A stretch of DNA of 6,544 bases from Erysipelotrichaceae bacterium (GTDB taxonomy: Bacteria > Bacillota_I > Bacilli_A > Erysipelotrichales > Erysipelotrichaceae): NCBI GenBank assembly GCA_017419065.1, contig JAFOMB010000217.1, positions 1 to 6,544 on the forward strand, read 5' to 3'. Position 1 is the stretch's first letter, and every line of letters begins with the position of its first letter. Under the pieces are notes generated by a model that was not told where the DNA came from, made no database searches, and saw only the letters and a list, made by a program, of their open reading frames with translations. The position numbers and the translations under genes were made by a program. This document shows positions 4,535 to 6,544 of this stretch, in pieces.

Positions 4535-6544
4535 AGAACTCCAAGAAGTGGCTGATCCTGCTTCTGGTCCTCTTACTGGGGATCGGGATCTTCTGGGCTG
4601 TCACCCGGAAACCGCAGGAAGAAGAGAAAACACCTGAGGAGGAAGTGATCACCCGCTACGGGTATTTCACCGGTTCCTCTTCCTATTCCAATCAGTGGAC
4701 GCTCGGCGCCAATACCGGAAAAGTCAACTATAACGTTTCCGAGAAAGCCAGAGAGAAGAGAACGGAGATCAAGGGTGACGGCAGCGATGTCATCACCATC
4801 CTCGTATACATGTGCGGCAGCGACCTGGAATCCAAGTCTGCCATGGGTGTCTATGACCTTCAGGAAATGGCATCCGCTTCTCTTTCCGACAATGTCAATC
4901 TGATCGTCTATACCGGCGGTACGACGAAGTGGCATATCAACGATATCTCCTCTTCTGTCAATCAGATCTACCGTGTCAGAGGCAATGGCTCTCTCGAAAG
5001 ACTCGTCGATAATGCCGGTAACGGTTCCATGGTCGATCCGAATACCCTGGTATCCTTCATTGAATGGGGTGCTGAGAACTTTGAGGCAGACCGTTATGCC
5101 CTGATATTCTGGGACCACGGTTCCGGTACGATCTCAGGCTATGGCTATGATGAAAAGTATCCGCGCTACGGCTCCATGGGTCTTGAAAAGATCGATCAGG
5201 CTCTGACAGAAGCCGGCGTCGCCTTCGACTTCATTGGCTTTGATGCCTGTCTGATGGCTACCACGGAAACAGGACTGATGCTGGCAGAACACGCCGACTA
5301 CATGATCGCCTCGGAAGAGAGCGAACCGGGTATCGGCTGGTACTACACCGACTGGCTCAATGCCCTCTCCAAGAACACCTCTATGGCGACTCTTGATATC
5401 GGTGTCAACATCGTCGACACCTTCGTCAAGATGTGCAAGGCCAAGACACCTGGTCAGTCCGCTACCCTGTCGGTCGTCGACCTGGCAGAGATGGAAGCCA
5501 CTGTCCCGTCTGCCCTTTCCGCTTTCTCCAAGAGCACGAGCGGACTCCTGCAGAACAACGGCTATAAGACCATCGCGGCAGCCAGAAGCGGTGCCAGAGA
5601 GTTCTCCGCTTCCTCCAAGATCGATCAGGTCGACCTGATCGACATGTCTTCCCGTATCAATACCAATGAGGCTAAAGAGCTCACGAACGCTCTTCTCAGC
5701 TGTGTCAAATACAACAACACCTCTTCCGACATGTCCAATTCCTATGGCCTGTCGATCTACTTCCCATACCGTTCCGCAAAGTATACCGGTTCGGTACTCA
5801 AGACGTATGATGCGATCGATATGTCTGCGGAATACTCCGACTGCATCCGCTCCTTTGCAACCTACCAGACCAGCGGTCAGGTCTCATCCGGCGGACAGAC
5901 CAATCCATATTCCAGCATCACGTCTTCTTCCTACTCCAACCAGAACTACGCCAATCAGGCATCCGGTGACTTGATGCTGCAGCTGCTGGAGCTCTTCCTC
6001 ACCGGCGATACCCAGTACACATCCAACCAGTCCTACACATCCTACTATGATCCGGTCTTCTCCTTCCTCTTCGGAAGAAGCGTCGACACCAAGGCCATGG
6101 CGGACTATATCGCCGAAAACCACTTCGATGCCGACCTCAACTGGAAGGACGGCAAAATCACTCTCACCGATGAACAGTGGGAACTGGTCGATGATCTCAA
6201 GCTCAATGTCTTTGTCGAAGATGAAGACGGCTATATCGACTTAGGTACCGACAATACCTTCCTGATCGATGAAAACGGATCGCTCCGGGCGGATAAGGAC
6301 TTCACATGGCTCGGTCTTTCCACAGACGGCGAGCACTATGAGACGATGCCGTATACCCACATCTACACGGTCGGAGATCAGGATGACTACACGATCGTCG
6401 GCAGAGCCCCGATCAAACTCAATGACGAAGATGCCTGGCTGATCATCGTCTTCACAGATGAGGAGCCGAACGGTTTCGTCGCCGGTGTCAGCTATCCGGC
6501 CTATGGCGAAAACGACTATCCGCTCATCGGAAAGATCCAGCCGA
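4531..6544 (+). CDS. Membrane-anchored clostripain-like (peptidase family C11) cysteine protease, 3' end beyond the window
   Basis: The frame is open from ATG 4531 to the window edge (671 codons). A basic start (KNSKK) and one hydrophobic helix (7-24) without a clear signal-peptidase site suggest a signal anchor with the rest outside the cell. An acidic linker (30-38) follows. The caspase-like domain begins with ITILVYMCGSDLES (88-101) and VNLIVYTGG (122-130). The catalytic dyad is visible: WDHGSG with His196, and FDACLM with Cys240 (Asp238 two before it). SEESEPGIGW (261-270) matches the substrate-pocket loop after the Cys. Clan CD C11 enzymes cleave after Arg or Lys. A Ser/Thr/Tyr/Asn/Gln-rich linker (about 448-507) joins a C-terminal beta-rich region (from about 508) of unknown role. 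An AGGGAG site (4518-4523) precedes the start by seven bases, inside the microprotein gene, with an ATGA overlap. The substrate is unknown. Confidence 0.93.
   Translation, partial: MKNSKKWLILLLVLLLGIGIFWAVTRKPQEEEKTPEEEVITRYGYFTGSSSYSNQWTLGANTGKVNYNVSEKAREKRTEIKGDGSDVITILVYMCGSDLESKSAMGVYDLQEMASASLSDNVNLIVYTGGTTKWHINDISSSVNQIYRVRGNGSLERLVDNAGNGSMVDPNTLVSFIEWGAENFEADRYALIFWDHGSGTISGYGYDEKYPRYGSMGLEKIDQALTEAGVAFDFIGFDACLMATTETGLMLAEHADYMIASEESEPGIGWYYTDWLNALSKNTSMATLDIGVNIVDTFVKMCKAKTPGQSATLSVVDLAEMEATVPSALSAFSKSTSGLLQNNGYKTIAAARSGAREFSASSKIDQVDLIDMSSRINTNEAKELTNALLSCVKYNNTSSDMSNSYGLSIYFPYRSAKYTGSVLKTYDAIDMSAEYSDCIRSFATYQTSGQVSSGGQTNPYSSITSSSYSNQNYANQASGDLMLQLLELFLTGDTQYTSNQSYTSYYDPVFSFLFGRSVDTKAMADYIAENHFDADLNWKDGKITLTDEQWELVDDLKLNVFVEDEDGYIDLGTDNTFLIDENGSLRADKDFTWLGLSTDGEHYETMPYTHIYTVGDQDDYTIVGRAPIKLNDEDAWLIIVFTDEEPNGFVAGVSYPAYGENDYPLIGKIQP

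Noticed and set aside
4573..5118. 181-residue open frame on the minus strand, opposite the C11 protease
   Set aside because: It overlaps the catalytic domain of a clear gene and shows no family motif; such long antisense frames follow from the biased codon use here.
5360..5974. Two Arg/Ser/Pro-rich plus-strand frames inside the protease gene
   Set aside because: They are out-of-frame readings of the C11 gene, whose own frame is continuous with intact motifs; there is no sign of a frameshift.

Overview
This is a gene-dense bacterial window of roughly balanced GC content with strong AAGGAGG-type ribosome-binding sites, TATAAT/TACAAT -10 boxes, AGA-rich arginine codons and ATGA start/stop overlaps. 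That combination, with a DUF4428-type zinc ribbon beside a clostripain-like (C11) protease and a Sel1-repeat protein, suggests a Gram-positive Firmicute (Bacillota), perhaps Erysipelotrichales or Clostridia. The lineage is inferred from style and gene content. No rRNA, tRNA, CRISPR array, insertion sequence or phage gene was seen, and no stretch longer than 300 bases lacks a gene.

Left block (1-2259). The last codons of a probable plus-strand gene end at 53. A 12-bp hairpin at 63-95 follows and suits termination of the facing operon. That minus-strand operon reads right to left: a four-helix membrane protein of unknown function, a DUF2804 protein and a small nitroreductase. The gaps are 3 and 14 bases, so one transcript is likely.

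Middle block (2260-3800). A 104-base divergent promoter region has mirror-image TACAAT boxes and a 7-bp inverted repeat between them. It drives the minus operon leftward and a cytosolic Sel1-repeat protein rightward. The Sel1 gene meets a minus-strand YwaF/TMEM164-like membrane protein tail to tail, and the two coding ends overlap by 13 bases.

Right block (3800-6544). An 8-bp palindrome, ATTATAAT, gives a TATAAT box on both strands. It can serve the YwaF-like gene leftward and a three-gene plus-strand operon rightward: a zinc-ribbon (DUF4428-like) protein, a 50-residue basic microprotein, and a membrane-anchored C11 cysteine protease with its His/Cys dyad intact, which runs off the window. 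Both junctions are 4-base ATGA overlaps, so the three products are probably made in coupled amounts. This zinc ribbon - microprotein - surface protease cassette is the best candidate here for an undescribed functional unit. Its joint function is inference.
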